Translations under genes and position numbers: made by a program
Notes under the pieces: model-generated
Told to the model about the DNA's origin: nothing
Database searches by the model: none
What the model saw: the letters and a program-made list of their open reading frames with translations, nothing else
Assembly: GCF_027474825.1 (NCBI RefSeq)
Contig: NZ_CP107030.1
Span: 496,001-560,000, forward strand
Source of the DNA: Maribacter halichondriae
GTDB taxonomy: Bacteria > Bacteroidota > Bacteroidia > Flavobacteriales > Flavobacteriaceae
Direction: 5' to 3'
DNA length: 64,000 nucleotides
In this document: in pieces, positions 32,124-41,808 of the stretch
Layout: every line of letters begins with the position of its first letter
Position numbering within the stretch: position 1 is the first letter of the stretch

Positions 32124-32651
32124 CTATTGCAAAGCATCCAAGATATCTTGGTTCCACTGTAACTGTTTCTCGAAGTTTCTTGAGAAATTTGTTTCGTAAT
32201 CGTATTTCTTTTGAAAGGCGCTCAGTTCTTTTAGAATATCCTTATAAATCTGTTTTATCTCGGCCTTGACATTTTTGGTAAAGGTCGTTTCAGCTACTCT
32301 TTCTCTCATCTTTCGGGCAAAGAGCTCCGAAATATCGAAGTGCAATTGTTCATGGCTTAAAATTACCCCATTGACCAAGCCAGGCTGAAACCAAGACTCC
32401 GCGGGATAAAAATGGGTGCTAATCTCTATATCAAGTTGAAGGTTTCCCGCTTCCTCTACCGAAGAAAACTCATAGGTTATGCCGCTTGCCGTTACCGCTG
32501 CGGCCCAAGCGGTCTTAAAGGGTCTTCCCTTAAAATCTTCCCACTGTAATTTGCGTTCTGAACTCCAATCGATAGTTTCTTCTTCTTGCGAAAAAACAAA
32601 CCCTGTTACCAGAAATAGGGCAGATAAAAATATGTTCTTTAAAGGTCCCAA
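32124..32651 (-). CDS. DUF922 family predicted secreted zinc protease
   Basis: A 175-residue protein. The only good start is TTG at 32651, inside the end of the OsmC gene, giving signal peptide ...NIFLSALFLVTGFVFSQ. The mature part has LQWEDFKGRP, TASGITYEF and the zinc-protease-like VILSHEQLHFDISELFARKMRE, in which H-E-x-x-H and a following Glu could bind zinc. This is the DUF922 pattern. It overlaps the upstream gene by 13 bp and is translationally coupled as the last gene of the guaA-LysM-OsmC-DUF922 set. The activity is predicted only. Confidence 0.82.
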   Translation of the reverse strand: MGPLKNIFLSALFLVTGFVFSQEEETIDWSSERKLQWEDFKGRPFKTAWAAAVTASGITYEFSSVEEAGNLQLDIEISTHFYPAESWFQPGLVNGVILSHEQLHFDISELFARKMRERVAETTFTKNVKAEIKQIYKDILKELSAFQKKYDYETNFSRNFEKQLQWNQDILDALQ

Positions 32652-33043
32652 TGATAGGAGATTGCTTTTTCGATATCGGGATGTAGGCTATAATGTACCG
32701 GACAAGTATTCGCGATATGTATTAAAATCTTTCTGTCCTTTTCGGTAACCTGCGCAGGTAGATTCAATTTTACTTCGATTTTTGAAATGCGCCTAGGGTT
32801 GGAAGCCATGTGCTTTGTGACCTCGGCGGTCGAATTTGACAAATCGACTTCCAGACCTTCGGCCTTTATGCCCATCATGGTCAACATACAACTGGCCAAA
32901 CCTGTGGCGACGGTATCCGTTGGAGAAAATGCTTGGCCCTTTCCATTATTATCCGTTGGGGCATCTGTAATAAATGCATCCCCTGAACGTATATGTTCGC
33001 TTTTGGTGCGCAGCCCTCCCGTATAAGTTACTTTTGAAGTCAT
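32639..33043 (-). CDS. OsmC family peroxiredoxin-like protein
   Basis: A 134-residue cytosolic protein. It has FSPTDTVATGLASCMLTMMG with the first redox Cys and HIANTCPVHYSLH with the second, the pair used by OsmC/Ohr proteins to reduce organic hydroperoxides with lipoyl or thiol donors. Bacteroidota members of this length are usually annotated only as OsmC family. It starts 4 bp after the LysM gene ends and overlaps the DUF922 start. Confidence 0.9.
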   Translation of the reverse strand: MTSKVTYTGGLRTKSEHIRSGDAFITDAPTDNNGKGQAFSPTDTVATGLASCMLTMMGIKAEGLEVDLSNSTAEVTKHMASNPRRISKIEVKLNLPAQVTEKDRKILIHIANTCPVHYSLHPDIEKAISYHWDL

Positions 33044-33047
33044 TATT

Positions 33048-35199
33048 CTATTCCTTTATCTGTTGGATACGCATTTCGTTATACTCCATGATATAAGCGG
33101 ACTGATTGAAATACCCGGATGAAAAGCTCTTTTCATATGAGAATTTATTTCCGGTATATTCGGTCTCCCCTATTAATTTAGAAACTTCCATCAAATTATT
33201 CTTGTAGGCAAGTTTCAGCAAAAGATCGAACGTCATATCGAAACCATGAACGGCATAGCTATCAGGACTATCGCCAAATCGTTTCCTATAGCGTCTGACA
33301 AAAGAGTCGTTGGCCGGCTCACGATGTACCGACGGATAGGTAAATTTGAGGTTCGACAAATGTGAACTTGAAATTACATCGCTGTCGAAGGCTTCGTCTT
33401 TATAAGTCGTAAACATTTTTAAGGTAACCCGCTCCTTGTCCTCAGGTTCCAAAAGTGCGTTCTGAAAAGAATTCAGAATGGAGGTTACACTGCTAACCAA
33501 TTTAAAATCATCGGTCTCCACAAAAACCCAATTCTCCTTTTCTTTTGAAAACAATAGTTTTAATTTATCGATATTCACCCCAATGTTCTTCTCCTCTTCT
33601 TTGACCTCGGCCACTTTGGCATCGGGAAAATTCGCTAAGAGAGAATCTCGCACTATGGAATGAGATGAATCGGCTATGATGACAATATTTTCGTCAACAA
33701 CCTTTTGCTTTGTATAATCGATCATCTTTTTCCGAAGTAGCGCCTCTGAGGTGTTCGAAAAATAAACGTTTTGGGGGACGACCGTACTGTATGGAGGTCT
33801 TGGTGCAATAATCGGAACCTGATGTTCCAATGCACGCGCGGCGACTTCATTTAAGGAAGCTACATCCAATGGGCCCACTATAGCATTCACTTCAGCAAGG
33901 TTTTCGCCTGCGAGTATTTCTTTTGTTCTGTTAAGATCCAGTTGATTGTCATACGTTTTCACATCTACAGAAATACCCAGTTCGGCAATAGAGTCGAGTG
34001 CTACCAAAGCACCTGAGTACACTCCTAGACTCAATTTGATTTCCTTTCTTTTGGCGATCATTTCCTCGACACTTTCTTTGTCATTGAAATTCAATCGATT
34101 CAACCGAAAGGGTAATAATACTAACAGTTTTGGTCGATTGGTCGTATCGATACTATCCAAAAGATTTATTCTATCGAGCACCAATGCATTTCGTACTTCA
34201 AAATCACCCGTTTGATCTTTTGGTAGTTTCAAAACCATGCCCGCTTTGAGTCCGTCTTGTAAATCAGGGTTCAAGGCCAATAAATCTTTATAGGCAATGC
34301 CCAATTTTCGGGTCAGTGAAAATTCGGTCTGTTTAGGTTTTACCTCGTAGAATATAAAATTGTCGGTATTGACTTCGCCCGGGTCAAGCTTTTTTTGGGA
34401 ATTCGAATGACCATACCTTCTTTCAATCCTCCCCTTTGCGAGATTTCAGGATTCAATCGAACGATCTCATCCGATTTCACCCCAAATTCTTGTTCCAACC
34501 TAAAGAAGTTCATTTTGGCGGGAACCGTGTACGAAATGAACAATTGGGTTTCTTGGCCCTCAATAGAACTTCCCGCTAATTTCGGCATTCGAAGTTCTTG
34601 GCCTTCCTGTATGTAATTGGTCTTCTTTGATAAATCAGGGTTGAGCACCAACATACTATCTATGGTGATACCATATTTATGGGCGATGCTCCAACGGGTT
34701 TCCTTTGGGGCCACGGTATAGGTTTCAAAATCTTCTTCATTGACAACATCTTCGGGTCTGACCCTACGGTACTTGGGAATTCGCAGTACCATCTTCTTTT
34801 TTAATTGCGAGGAATAGAGTTCTCGGTTATAGCGCTTAATATCCTCTTCGGTAATGTTGTAGCGTTTGGCAATGCCAAAAAGGGTCTCCTTTCTTTTTAC
34901 CTTATGGTCCGTAAATCCGATAGGTTCTTCTTGAACAGTTTTTTGGTTGGAACTCGAAGAAACCGCATTGCCTTGGGTGGCCGGAATCACCAAAATGGTA
35001 TTGGCCCGCAATTCTTGGTCTTTCTTGATCTCTTTGTTATAGGTAAGAATGCTTTCTTGTGACACTCCGAATTGCTTGGCGATAGTCTCCAAGGTTTCAC
35101 CTTTTTTACGGAATGCGTCCTAAATTTCTGGGCGGTCGCTTTGCAGCCCATGAACATCACCATGATAAGCACCATGGTATTCTTCAAAATTCGGTTCAT
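33048..35199 (-). CDS. LysM-repeat protein fused to a periplasmic-binding fold, two frameshifts
   Basis: The start is the ATG complementary to 35197-35199 (MNRILKNTMVLIMVMFMGC), 2 bp after the guaA stop; an ATG at 35211 is possible. After the signal come five LysM repeats, each ending in an IP/MP/LP strand (THSVKKGETLETIAKQFGV, HKVKRKETLFGIAKRYNI, YTVAPKETRWSIAHKYGI, a weaker YTVPAKMNFFRLEQEFGV, and FYEVKPKQTEFSLTRKLGI). A type I periplasmic-binding domain follows (KLLVLLPFRLN, AIVGPLDVASLNEVAARAL, NIVIIADSS, DSYAVHGFDMTFDLLLKLA). Frames are joined by one extra A at each of two sites: the T6 run at 35102-35107 and the T7 run at 34390-34396. The corrected length is 717 residues. It probably binds peptidoglycan; the ligand of the binding domain is unknown. 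Confidence 0.87.
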
Positions 35200-35201
35200 A
35201 C

Positions 35202-36734
35202 TTATTCCCATTCTATGGTTGCCGGGGGTTTGGAACTAATGTCGTACACTACTCTATTGACTCCGGGAACTTTATTTATAATATCATTCGATGTTTTCTG
35301 TAAAAACTCGTACGGTAGATTGACCCAATCGGCCGTCATACCATCGGTACTTTCTACCGCCCGTAAAGCTACGCATTTTTCATAAGTGCGCTCATCGCCC
35401 ATCACCCCTACACTATTTACGGGCAAAAGCATCGCTCCGGCCTGCCAGACCTTGTCATAAAGGCCCCAATCGCGCAATCCTTGTATGAAAATATGGTCGA
35501 CTTCTTGCAAAATGGCCACTTTTTCGCGGGTGATATCCCCTAAAATTCGTATCGCCAATCCGGGACCCGGAAAAGGATGTCTGCCCAATCGTTCATCACC
35601 CACGTTCATACTTTTTCCTACCCTTCGTACCTCATCCTTGAATAACATTTTCAAAGGTTCAACTACTTTCAGTTTCATAAAATCGGGCAGTCCGCCTACA
35701 TTATGATGGCTTTTTATGGTCGCCGATGGTCCGCCCGTACCGGAAACCGATTCAATAACATCGGGATAAATCGTGCCTTGTGCCAACCATTTTGCATCTT
35801 CGACCATATGCGCCTCATCGTCAAAAACCTCTATAAATACCCGGCCAATAATCTTTCTTTTGGTCTCCGGGTCACTTTCCCCGGCCAGTGCATCCAAAAA
35901 GCGTGCCGAAGCATCGACCCCCTTCACATTAAGACCCATGCCCTTATATTGTTCGAGCACCTCTTCGAACTCGTTTTTTCTGAGAAGACCGTTGTTTACG
36001 AATATGCAATGTAGGTGTTTGCCGATGGCTTTGTGGAGTAGCACTGCAGCTACGGTGGAATCGACTCCTCCCGATAATCCCAATATAACCTTATCTTCTC
36101 CGATCTTTTGCTTGAGCTCCACAACGGTTTTTTCGACGAAAGCATCCGGTGTCCAAGTCTGTTGGAGTCCTGCGATATGAACTAAAAAATTTTCCAAGAG
36201 CTGCTTGCCCTGTGTGGTGTGGTATACTTCAGGGTGGAACTGAATGCAGTAGGTTTCTTCATCGTTAAACCGGAAGGCTGCATTCTTTACATCCTGTGTA
36301 CTCGCCAATAAGGTCGTATTTTCGGGAAGTTGTTTTATTGTATCGGCATGGCTCATCCAAACCTGTGAACCGTCGGTTATTTCATAGAAAAAAGGCTCCG
36401 TACTCGAGATGGCGGTCAAATTGGCCCGACCGTATTCACGGGTGTTCGACTTTTCAACGTTCCCACCATGGAAATGCGCCAAATATTGCGCTCCGTAACA
36501 CACCCCCAATAAAGGTATTTTACCCCTGATTTGAGATAAATCGGGATGCGGCGCGTCATCGGCCCGCACCGAAAACGGAGAGCCCGAAAGGATAACCGCC
36601 CCATATTCGGAAAGATTCTCAGGAAGCTTATTATACGGTTTGATTTCGGAAAAAATATTCAGCTCGCGAACACGTCTACCTATAAGTTGGGTGTACTGCG
36701 AACCGAAGTCTAGAATCAGGACTTTGTTTTGCAT
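35202..36734 (-). CDS. guaA: GMP synthase (glutamine-hydrolysing)
   Basis: The start is the ATG complementary to 36732-36734 ([17 protein letters not shown]); a TTG two codons upstream is less likely. The 510-residue enzyme has the amidotransferase motifs [12 protein letters not shown] (nucleophile Cys) and [11 protein letters not shown] (His, Glu), the PP-loop [29 protein letters not shown], and the C-terminal dimerisation domain ending [17 protein letters not shown]. It makes GMP from XMP. It heads a minus-strand set with the LysM-binding fusion, OsmC and DUF922. Confidence 0.97.
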   Translation of the reverse strand: MQNKVLILDFGSQYTQLIGRRVRELNIFSEIKPYNKLPENLSEYGAVILSGSPFSVRADDAPHPDLSQIRGKIPLLGVCYGAQYLAHFHGGNVEKSNTREYGRANLTAISSTEPFFYEITDGSQVWMSHADTIKQLPENTTLLASTQDVKNAAFRFNDEETYCIQFHPEVYHTTQGKQLLENFLVHIAGLQQTWTPDAFVEKTVVELKQKIGEDKVILGLSGGVDSTVAAVLLHKAIGKHLHCIFVNNGLLRKNEFEEVLEQYKGMGLNVKGVDASARFLDALAGESDPETKRKIIGRVFIEVFDDEAHMVEDAKWLAQGTIYPDVIESVSGTGGPSATIKSHHNVGGLPDFMKLKVVEPLKMLFKDEVRRVGKSMNVGDERLGRHPFPGPGLAIRILGDITREKVAILQEVDHIFIQGLRDWGLYDKVWQAGAMLLPVNSVGVMGDERTYEKCVALRAVESTDGMTADWVNLPYEFLQKTSNDIINKVPGVNRVVYDISSKPPATIEWE

Positions 36735-36861
36735 GGGCAAAAATAGGAAAATCGAAAATTTGGGGAAGAATTCTTCAAGGATATTTACAAGAGGTTTTTA
36801 ACAAGCGCAGAAATGTTAAAAAAAGTACTATTTTAGAACTATCCCACAAAACCAGACCAAC

Positions 36862-38779
36862 ATGAAATCCATCACATGTCATCCCATATTTTTGATCTTT
36901 TTTTATTCTGGGTTGCCACAGGGCAAGGTCAAAAAAATAAAAAGGCACTCGACAGTACTATTCTTGCCGTTGAGCATATGCCAGATGACACTCTTAAAGT
37001 AGGGGCATACGGAACATTATTTGAAGTATTACAGTTTAATAATCCTAATTTAGCGAACAGTTATTCGAAAAAAGCTTTAAATCTTTCAAAAAAGCTAGAT
37101 TACAAAAAAGGTATTGCAGTTTCCAACTTTCAATTTGCAGACTTTTATAGATCAAAAGGGAATATAGATTCTGCTAGGTTTTATTATGAAAAAGCAGCAA
37201 ACTTAGGCAAAGAAGCCAATAGTATTATAATCCAATTGTTTGTAAATCATTCTAGAGGAGATTTAGAGAAAAGCTTGGGCAATTACAAAAAAGCACTATA
37301 CTTTATCAACAAGAATATCGAAATATATGACCAAACAGATACAATCTATCGCGCCCAAAGTGGAAAGTTTAATTTAATAGGTTCCGAATTTGAAGCAATA
37401 GGATCAATTCACAAAGAATTGGGCAACTATCAAATAGCACTTTCAGAAACTCTAAAAGCTTTAAACTTTTTTATAAAAATAAAAGATACGCTAAGACAAG
37501 CGGATGCCATGAAGCAGCTCGGAAGTATAGAGAGTATCTTAATGAATTATGAATCCGCAATTGAACATGGCAAAATTGCGCATGAAATTTATGACTCCTA
37601 CAATGACAAACAATATAAAGCATTTGCTGCAAATGATATTGGCTCGTACTATCTAGCATTAAACCAAAGTGCAAATGCTGAACCCTTTTTAAACGAAGCA
37701 CTGAAAATATCCAAAGAGATTGCTAGTAAAGAAATAGAAGCTCATGCTCTAAGTAATCTTGGCGAAGTTTACTTTGCTTTAGATGAATTTGATAAATCGG
37801 ATTCCTTATTAAAAGAAGGATTAAAAATTTATAGGGAATTAGATTACAAAAAAGATATTTCTTCAACCTTGAACAAACTCTCTATTTTAGAAAAAGAGAT
37901 GAATAAGCTCAATAAAGCTACAGCATATCTTGATGAATCAATTCGGACGGCAAACGAAATTGGGGCAAAAGATATTTTAAGTAAAGCATATTCGCTACGG
38001 TCAGCGGTGCATCAAGAATTAGGAAACTATAAGTCAGCACTAGATGACTTTAAATTATTCAAGTCAACTAATGACACCCTGTTCAACACCACCAAATCAC
38101 AACAAATCGAAGAACTCCGCACCATTTACGACACCGAAAAAAAGAACAACAAATCGCCCAACAAAAAACCGAAATTAATCTTTTGGAAGAAAAAGAAAAG
38201 GTAAGCAACCTTCAAAAAATAGCTCTAGGTGGTGGGCTAGGATTGTCACTATTAACCTTAGGTTTCGGGTTTTACGGTATCCGTCAAAAAATTAAACGAA
38301 ATAAAATTGAAAAAGAAAAGATAGCTGCCGAACTGCAGTTAAAAGAATCTGAGCTTGCCTTTAAAAAGAAAGAATTGACCACACACGCCCTGCATTTGGC
38401 CAAAAAGAACGAAGTGCTTGAAAACGTTAAACAAAAGGCACGGGAACTAAAATCTTCTGAAAATGGTGGGCGAGGCTATCAGCAGTTGATCCAGACCATC
38501 AATTTTGATCAACAAGATGACAAGAACTGGGAAAATTTTACCCAATACTTTGAACAGGTGCATAAAGACTTTAGTAAAATAGTAAAAACAAAATATCCTG
38601 ACATTACCAAAAACGAACTGCGTTTGATGGCGCTTTTAAAAATGAATCTGTCCTCAAAAGAGATCGCCACTATTCTTAATATTTCTTCCGATGGGGTGAA
38701 AAAAGCACGGCAAAGGCTCCGTAAAAAGATGGAACTTTCCCCTGAAGAATCGCTCGAATCTACGGTTCTAACAATGTAA
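36862..38779 (+). CDS. TPR sensor with transmembrane segment and LuxR-type HTH, two frameshifts
   Basis: The ATG at 36862 with one added T in the T7 run at 36898-36904 gives a signal peptide (MKSITCHPIFLIFFLFWVAT). About ten TPR units follow, including ALNLSKKLDYKKGIAVSNFQ, ETLKALNFFIKIKDTLRQA, HALSNLGEVYFALDEFDKSD and QELGNYKSALDDFKLFK. A second missing A in the run at 38137-38143 restores TEKKEQQIAQQKTEINLLEE. A membrane segment (IALGGGLGLSLLTLGFGFYG), a coiled coil and a C-terminal HTH (YPDITKNELRLMALLKMNLS, SKEIATILNISSDGVKKARQ) complete the 639-residue protein. This is the Bacteroidota TPR-TM-LuxR layout: periplasmic TPRs sense, cytosolic HTH binds DNA. It is upstream of, and may control, the cytolysin-like gene. 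Confidence 0.87.
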
Positions 38780-38830
38780 CCAAAATACTTCGAACTCCGA
38801 AAAACCCTATATTCATTGACGTAAAAGGCT

Positions 38831-38887
38831 GTACCCCCTTTGTACCCCCTTCATATTTTTATGGCCTGAAGTCATGGCCTAGGTTTG
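38831..38887 (+). promoter_or_regulatory. Candidate promoter with upstream tandem 11-bp repeats for the cytolysin-like gene
   Basis: TAGGTTTG at 38880-38887 is an exact match to the Bacteroidota -7 element TAnnTTTG. A good -33 TTG is lacking (the region reads TTTTTAT). Directly upstream are two tandem copies of GTACCCCCTT(T/C) at 38831-38841 and 38842-38852, centred roughly 45 bp before the likely transcription start, where activators usually bind. A weak -33 plus repeated sites suggests an activated promoter. No other C5 tracts like these were noticed nearby. Confidence 0.42.
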
Positions 38888-38925
38888 TGGTGTCATTAAG
38901 TTGACAAACAAGTTTTGTGGTCTTG

Positions 38926-38955
38926 CTCGGTTCGATACTGCAGATCAAAACCGAG
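38926..38955 (+). other. Hairpin in the 5' leader of the cytolysin-like gene
   Basis: CTCGGTT at 38926-38932 pairs perfectly with AACCGAG at 38949-38955 around a 16-nt loop, about 50 bp before the ATG at 39004. It would lie in the untranslated leader if transcription starts near 38894. It could be a structural leader element or a protein site. Confidence 0.35.
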
Positions 38956-39003
38956 TAGGTCACACAAAACAAAAACAAAGTTTAACCACAAAACAAATAG
39001 ATT

Positions 39004-41091
39004 ATGAAAACGCAAAAGAGATTTTTCAGACTTTTACTTTTGGTAGCATTGGCCTTCACATTTACTAATTGTACCAAAGATGAAACCCCACCACCCCCAG
39101 AACAGATTGTCGATACCGACAAAGACGGTATTGCCGATGCCAGTGACAAGTGCCCTTCAGAAGCAGGGCCTGCCAACAATCAAGGGTGTCCATTAGGCGA
39201 AGAGGGTACAGGACTAACTTTTGATGATGTCGTAAAGTTAGGCGCGGACCCAGAGCCATTTCCAGCCTCTAGAACTGAAGAAGAGATAGGAGAGCCTACC
39301 TCGGAAAATGAAGACCAAACCCGTCAAAGTGAAACAGGAGAATCGATAACGGAAAGGTTTATTTGCACAAGAAGAACAGTAAGTGTTCGAGACGGCAACG
39401 GGGAATTTCCATTATTCAATACAAGTGCCGATGTAATTTACCCGGGTAATATTTTACAAGGTAAGACCCTTCAAGCAGCTACCCCCTCTCCAATTGTTGT
39501 CAAACGAGCCGGAGGTACCATTTCATACGATTTGAACAATGGAAACTTACAATCTTCATTCGATGTTGAAGAAGTGAAAAAAAGTAGTGTTCAAGAAGCC
39601 ATGAACAATATTATCTCCAATTCAGGCGATGTGGTTCCCGCCAATATTGATCTAGAAATTATTCAGATCGAGTCAGAGAGTCAATTAGCCCTTGAAATCG
39701 GCTTCGATGTGGAAACCCTGGTAACCAAGACATCAGGTAATTTATCATTCAGTCAAGATAAATCATACAACAGAACCTTGGTAAAGTTGAATCAATCGTA
39801 TTACACAATGAGTTTTGACCTCCCCACTAGTTTAGACCAAATATTTGATGCTAGTGTTAAACCTGATGATTTGGCTACCTATGTTCAAGCTGATAATCCG
39901 GCTACGTTTATATCGTCTGTAACTTACGGTCGGGTCTTTTATATGTTGATCGAGTCGACCTCAAGCCGAACCGAAATGCAATCAAAACTAGATTTGGCGT
40001 ATGATGGTGTCGCAGCACAAGTTGAAGGGAGCATAGAAGCCAGTTACATTCAAGAACTGAACGATTTGAAAATTAAAGTAATGGCCTACGGCGGCGATGC
40101 GGCAGGCAGCATAAGTTTGGCAGGAGAACAGAGTATCTCTGATATAGCGGATCGCATTGCGCAGAGCACCGATGTTAGGGCAGGTCTACCAATATCCTAT
40201 GTCGTGCGTAGCGTAGAACGCCCGGATCAGATTGTAGGTGTACAATTGGCAACGGAATATGACATCGTAAATTGTGAACTAAAAGGAGTATTGCCTCCAC
40301 AAGCATATTTGTCTTTGGTAGATCTTTTTAAGGACGATGCCGATGGTGGGGGAATTGGGGCCATGACTAATGTTACAGGAAATGAGATTTTAGTTTTTAA
40401 TAAAACAGGGGATAAGTACGCTTGGTTTAATGGAAACAGTGGTGAGATAAAAGGTGTTTATGGAATAAAGGACGCCAACTCACCTTTAGGGGTAGTGCCA
40501 TTAGAAAATGTTGGAGCTGTATTGATTGGTGGTGAAGCAACAATGCACCTAATCGATAAGACAGGCCTCTATTTGGCAAAGTATAACTGGGCATTTGACG
40601 GAGTAGATTTTAGTGGTGATAATCCTCCCATTCAATTTGGCATCTATTATACTGGTGGTAACGGGGGAAGTGATCAGGTATTTTTAATGAACACTGAATA
40701 TGGTCAATATGATAATTTCCAGTTTGGTCAAGAAGGAATTGATGCCGGTCTCAGTTTGCGAGGAGTTGACGGTCTACGTTTCACACTTTTTGCAAAACCA
40801 GGTAATGAATTTCAGAATTTAAGTGTCTATGACTCTACAGATATTTTTGGAAATTTTACACGAATTATTGAACACACCAATCCCGGAAATACAAGAGATT
40901 GGATTTATAATTCAGGTAACAGCATTCCCTTTGAAAAAGTTGGTGCGGCCTGCTATATATCTATAGGAGGTGAAGAATACTATCTCTTTGTAAATGACAC
41001 AGGTGATGAGCTAGCTTCGGGTACGCTGACCGTTTTTTCAGGTCAAAATTTGCCGACTGCCCAGTTCGACGCTCCTTGGGTCATTAACTAA
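39004..41091 (+). CDS. Cholesterol-dependent-cytolysin-like (thiol-activated cytolysin family) surface lipoprotein
   Basis: A 695-residue lipoprotein: lipobox FTNC (Cys23), then TKDE, the C-x-K-(D/E)2 surface-export pattern. A thrombospondin type 3-like calcium motif (DTDKDGIADASDKCP, about 37-51) and an acidic linker follow. Residues 140-428 align by eye with the pore-forming core of CDCs: DVIYPGNILQGKTL, SSVQEAMNNII, NQSYYTMSFDLP, ISSVTYGRVFYMLIESTSS, KVMAYGGDAAG and GLPISYVVRSV. Pneumolysin has matching YPG, ISSVAYGR, GGD and GLPISY segments. The cholesterol-binding domain 4 and its Trp-rich undecapeptide are absent; instead there is an unrelated 265-residue C-terminal region. CDC-like proteins occur in other Bacteroidota such as Elizabethkingia. 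The target membrane is unknown. Confidence 0.85.
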   Translation: MKTQKRFFRLLLLVALAFTFTNCTKDETPPPPEQIVDTDKDGIADASDKCPSEAGPANNQGCPLGEEGTGLTFDDVVKLGADPEPFPASRTEEEIGEPTSENEDQTRQSETGESITERFICTRRTVSVRDGNGEFPLFNTSADVIYPGNILQGKTLQAATPSPIVVKRAGGTISYDLNNGNLQSSFDVEEVKKSSVQEAMNNIISNSGDVVPANIDLEIIQIESESQLALEIGFDVETLVTKTSGNLSFSQDKSYNRTLVKLNQSYYTMSFDLPTSLDQIFDASVKPDDLATYVQADNPATFISSVTYGRVFYMLIESTSSRTEMQSKLDLAYDGVAAQVEGSIEASYIQELNDLKIKVMAYGGDAAGSISLAGEQSISDIADRIAQSTDVRAGLPISYVVRSVERPDQIVGVQLATEYDIVNCELKGVLPPQAYLSLVDLFKDDADGGGIGAMTNVTGNEILVFNKTGDKYAWFNGNSGEIKGVYGIKDANSPLGVVPLENVGAVLIGGEATMHLIDKTGLYLAKYNWAFDGVDFSGDNPPIQFGIYYTGGNGGSDQVFLMNTEYGQYDNFQFGQEGIDAGLSLRGVDGLRFTLFAKPGNEFQNLSVYDSTDIFGNFTRIIEHTNPGNTRDWIYNSGNSIPFEKVGAACYISIGGEEYYLFVNDTGDELASGTLTVFSGQNLPTAQFDAPWVIN

Positions 41092-41119
41092 ATGCTTTAT
41101 ATAAATTAGTTTTTAAAAC

Positions 41120-41139
41120 AGGCCTTCGGGCCTTTTTTT
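41120..41139 (+). terminator. Rho-independent terminator after the cytolysin-like gene
   Basis: The stem AGGCC/GGCCT with a stable TTCG tetraloop is followed by seven T, 28 bp after the stop codon. The cytolysin-like gene is therefore probably monocistronic. Confidence 0.88.
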
Positions 41140-41283
41140 GTCAAAAAGTAAACAAAATTGGAGGATATATCGTTCTCCCCAAATAATACATATTTTCTAA
41201 AATTAACTTTATATAAATAACTTTATAATACTGGTTATTAATATTTTAAATCTATTCCTACAAATTGAATTTGTTAGAAATAT

Positions 41284-41808
41284 TTAGTAGGTTTTTGAAT
41301 CAGTAGACTTCTCCACCGAAGAGGCATGGTCTTTTATAATATACCATCTTCCTTCGATTTTTTGAAGGTCATAACTAATTATCATACGATTGAAATAAGG
41401 TTTCCCGTCCCTTTCAGGTTCCCGGTACACCACTTCTGTAATAGCCATCCCCATGGTTTCCCCAACCGCGGTATTCAAAATTTTGGTCTCGAATGTCCAG
41501 TCGGTTTGGGCGAACCATTCTTTGTGATAGTCCATAAAACCTTCAACCTTGTCTATAATTTCCTCACTTGGCAAAATCAATTGCATATTGCCTTTTGGCG
41601 ATAATGTGCTTCGTAAGATTTCAAGGTCACGATTGGTAACTGCATCCAAATGGGTTTGCATCACGTCAAGAAATTCGGCTTTGTTTTCGGCGGTCGACTT
41701 TTGGACCGATACTTCAGCTTTGGTTTCATCCTTCGGATTGCAGGAAATCAATCCCGCCGATAACATTACAAAACAAAGTACTATTTTCAAAATAAGAACA
41801 TTCCACAT
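41284..41808 (-). CDS. SnoaL/DUF4440-like NTF2-fold lipoprotein
   Basis: A 174-residue protein with a lipoprotein signal (LSAGLISC, Cys23) followed by NPKDE, close to the surface-export pattern. The mature part is an NTF2-like domain: FLDVMQTHLDAVTNRDLEIL, a central DYHKEWFAQTDWTFETKIL, then TEVVYREPERDGKPYFNRMIISYDLQ and EGRWYIIKDHAS. This is the SnoaL/DUF4440 type, which can be an enzyme or a small-ligand binder. No catalytic residues can be assigned. It is convergent with the cytolysin-like gene and monocistronic. Confidence 0.8.
   Translation of the reverse strand: MWNVLILKIVLCFVMLSAGLISCNPKDETKAEVSVQKSTAENKAEFLDVMQTHLDAVTNRDLEILRSTLSPKGNMQLILPSEEIIDKVEGFMDYHKEWFAQTDWTFETKILNTAVGETMGMAITEVVYREPERDGKPYFNRMIISYDLQKIEGRWYIIKDHASSVEKSTDSKTY

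Noticed and set aside
39004..41091. Calling the cytolysin-like gene a complete cholesterol-dependent cytolysin
   Set aside because: No domain 4 and no undecapeptide of the ECTGLAWEWWR type is present; the C-terminus is unrelated.
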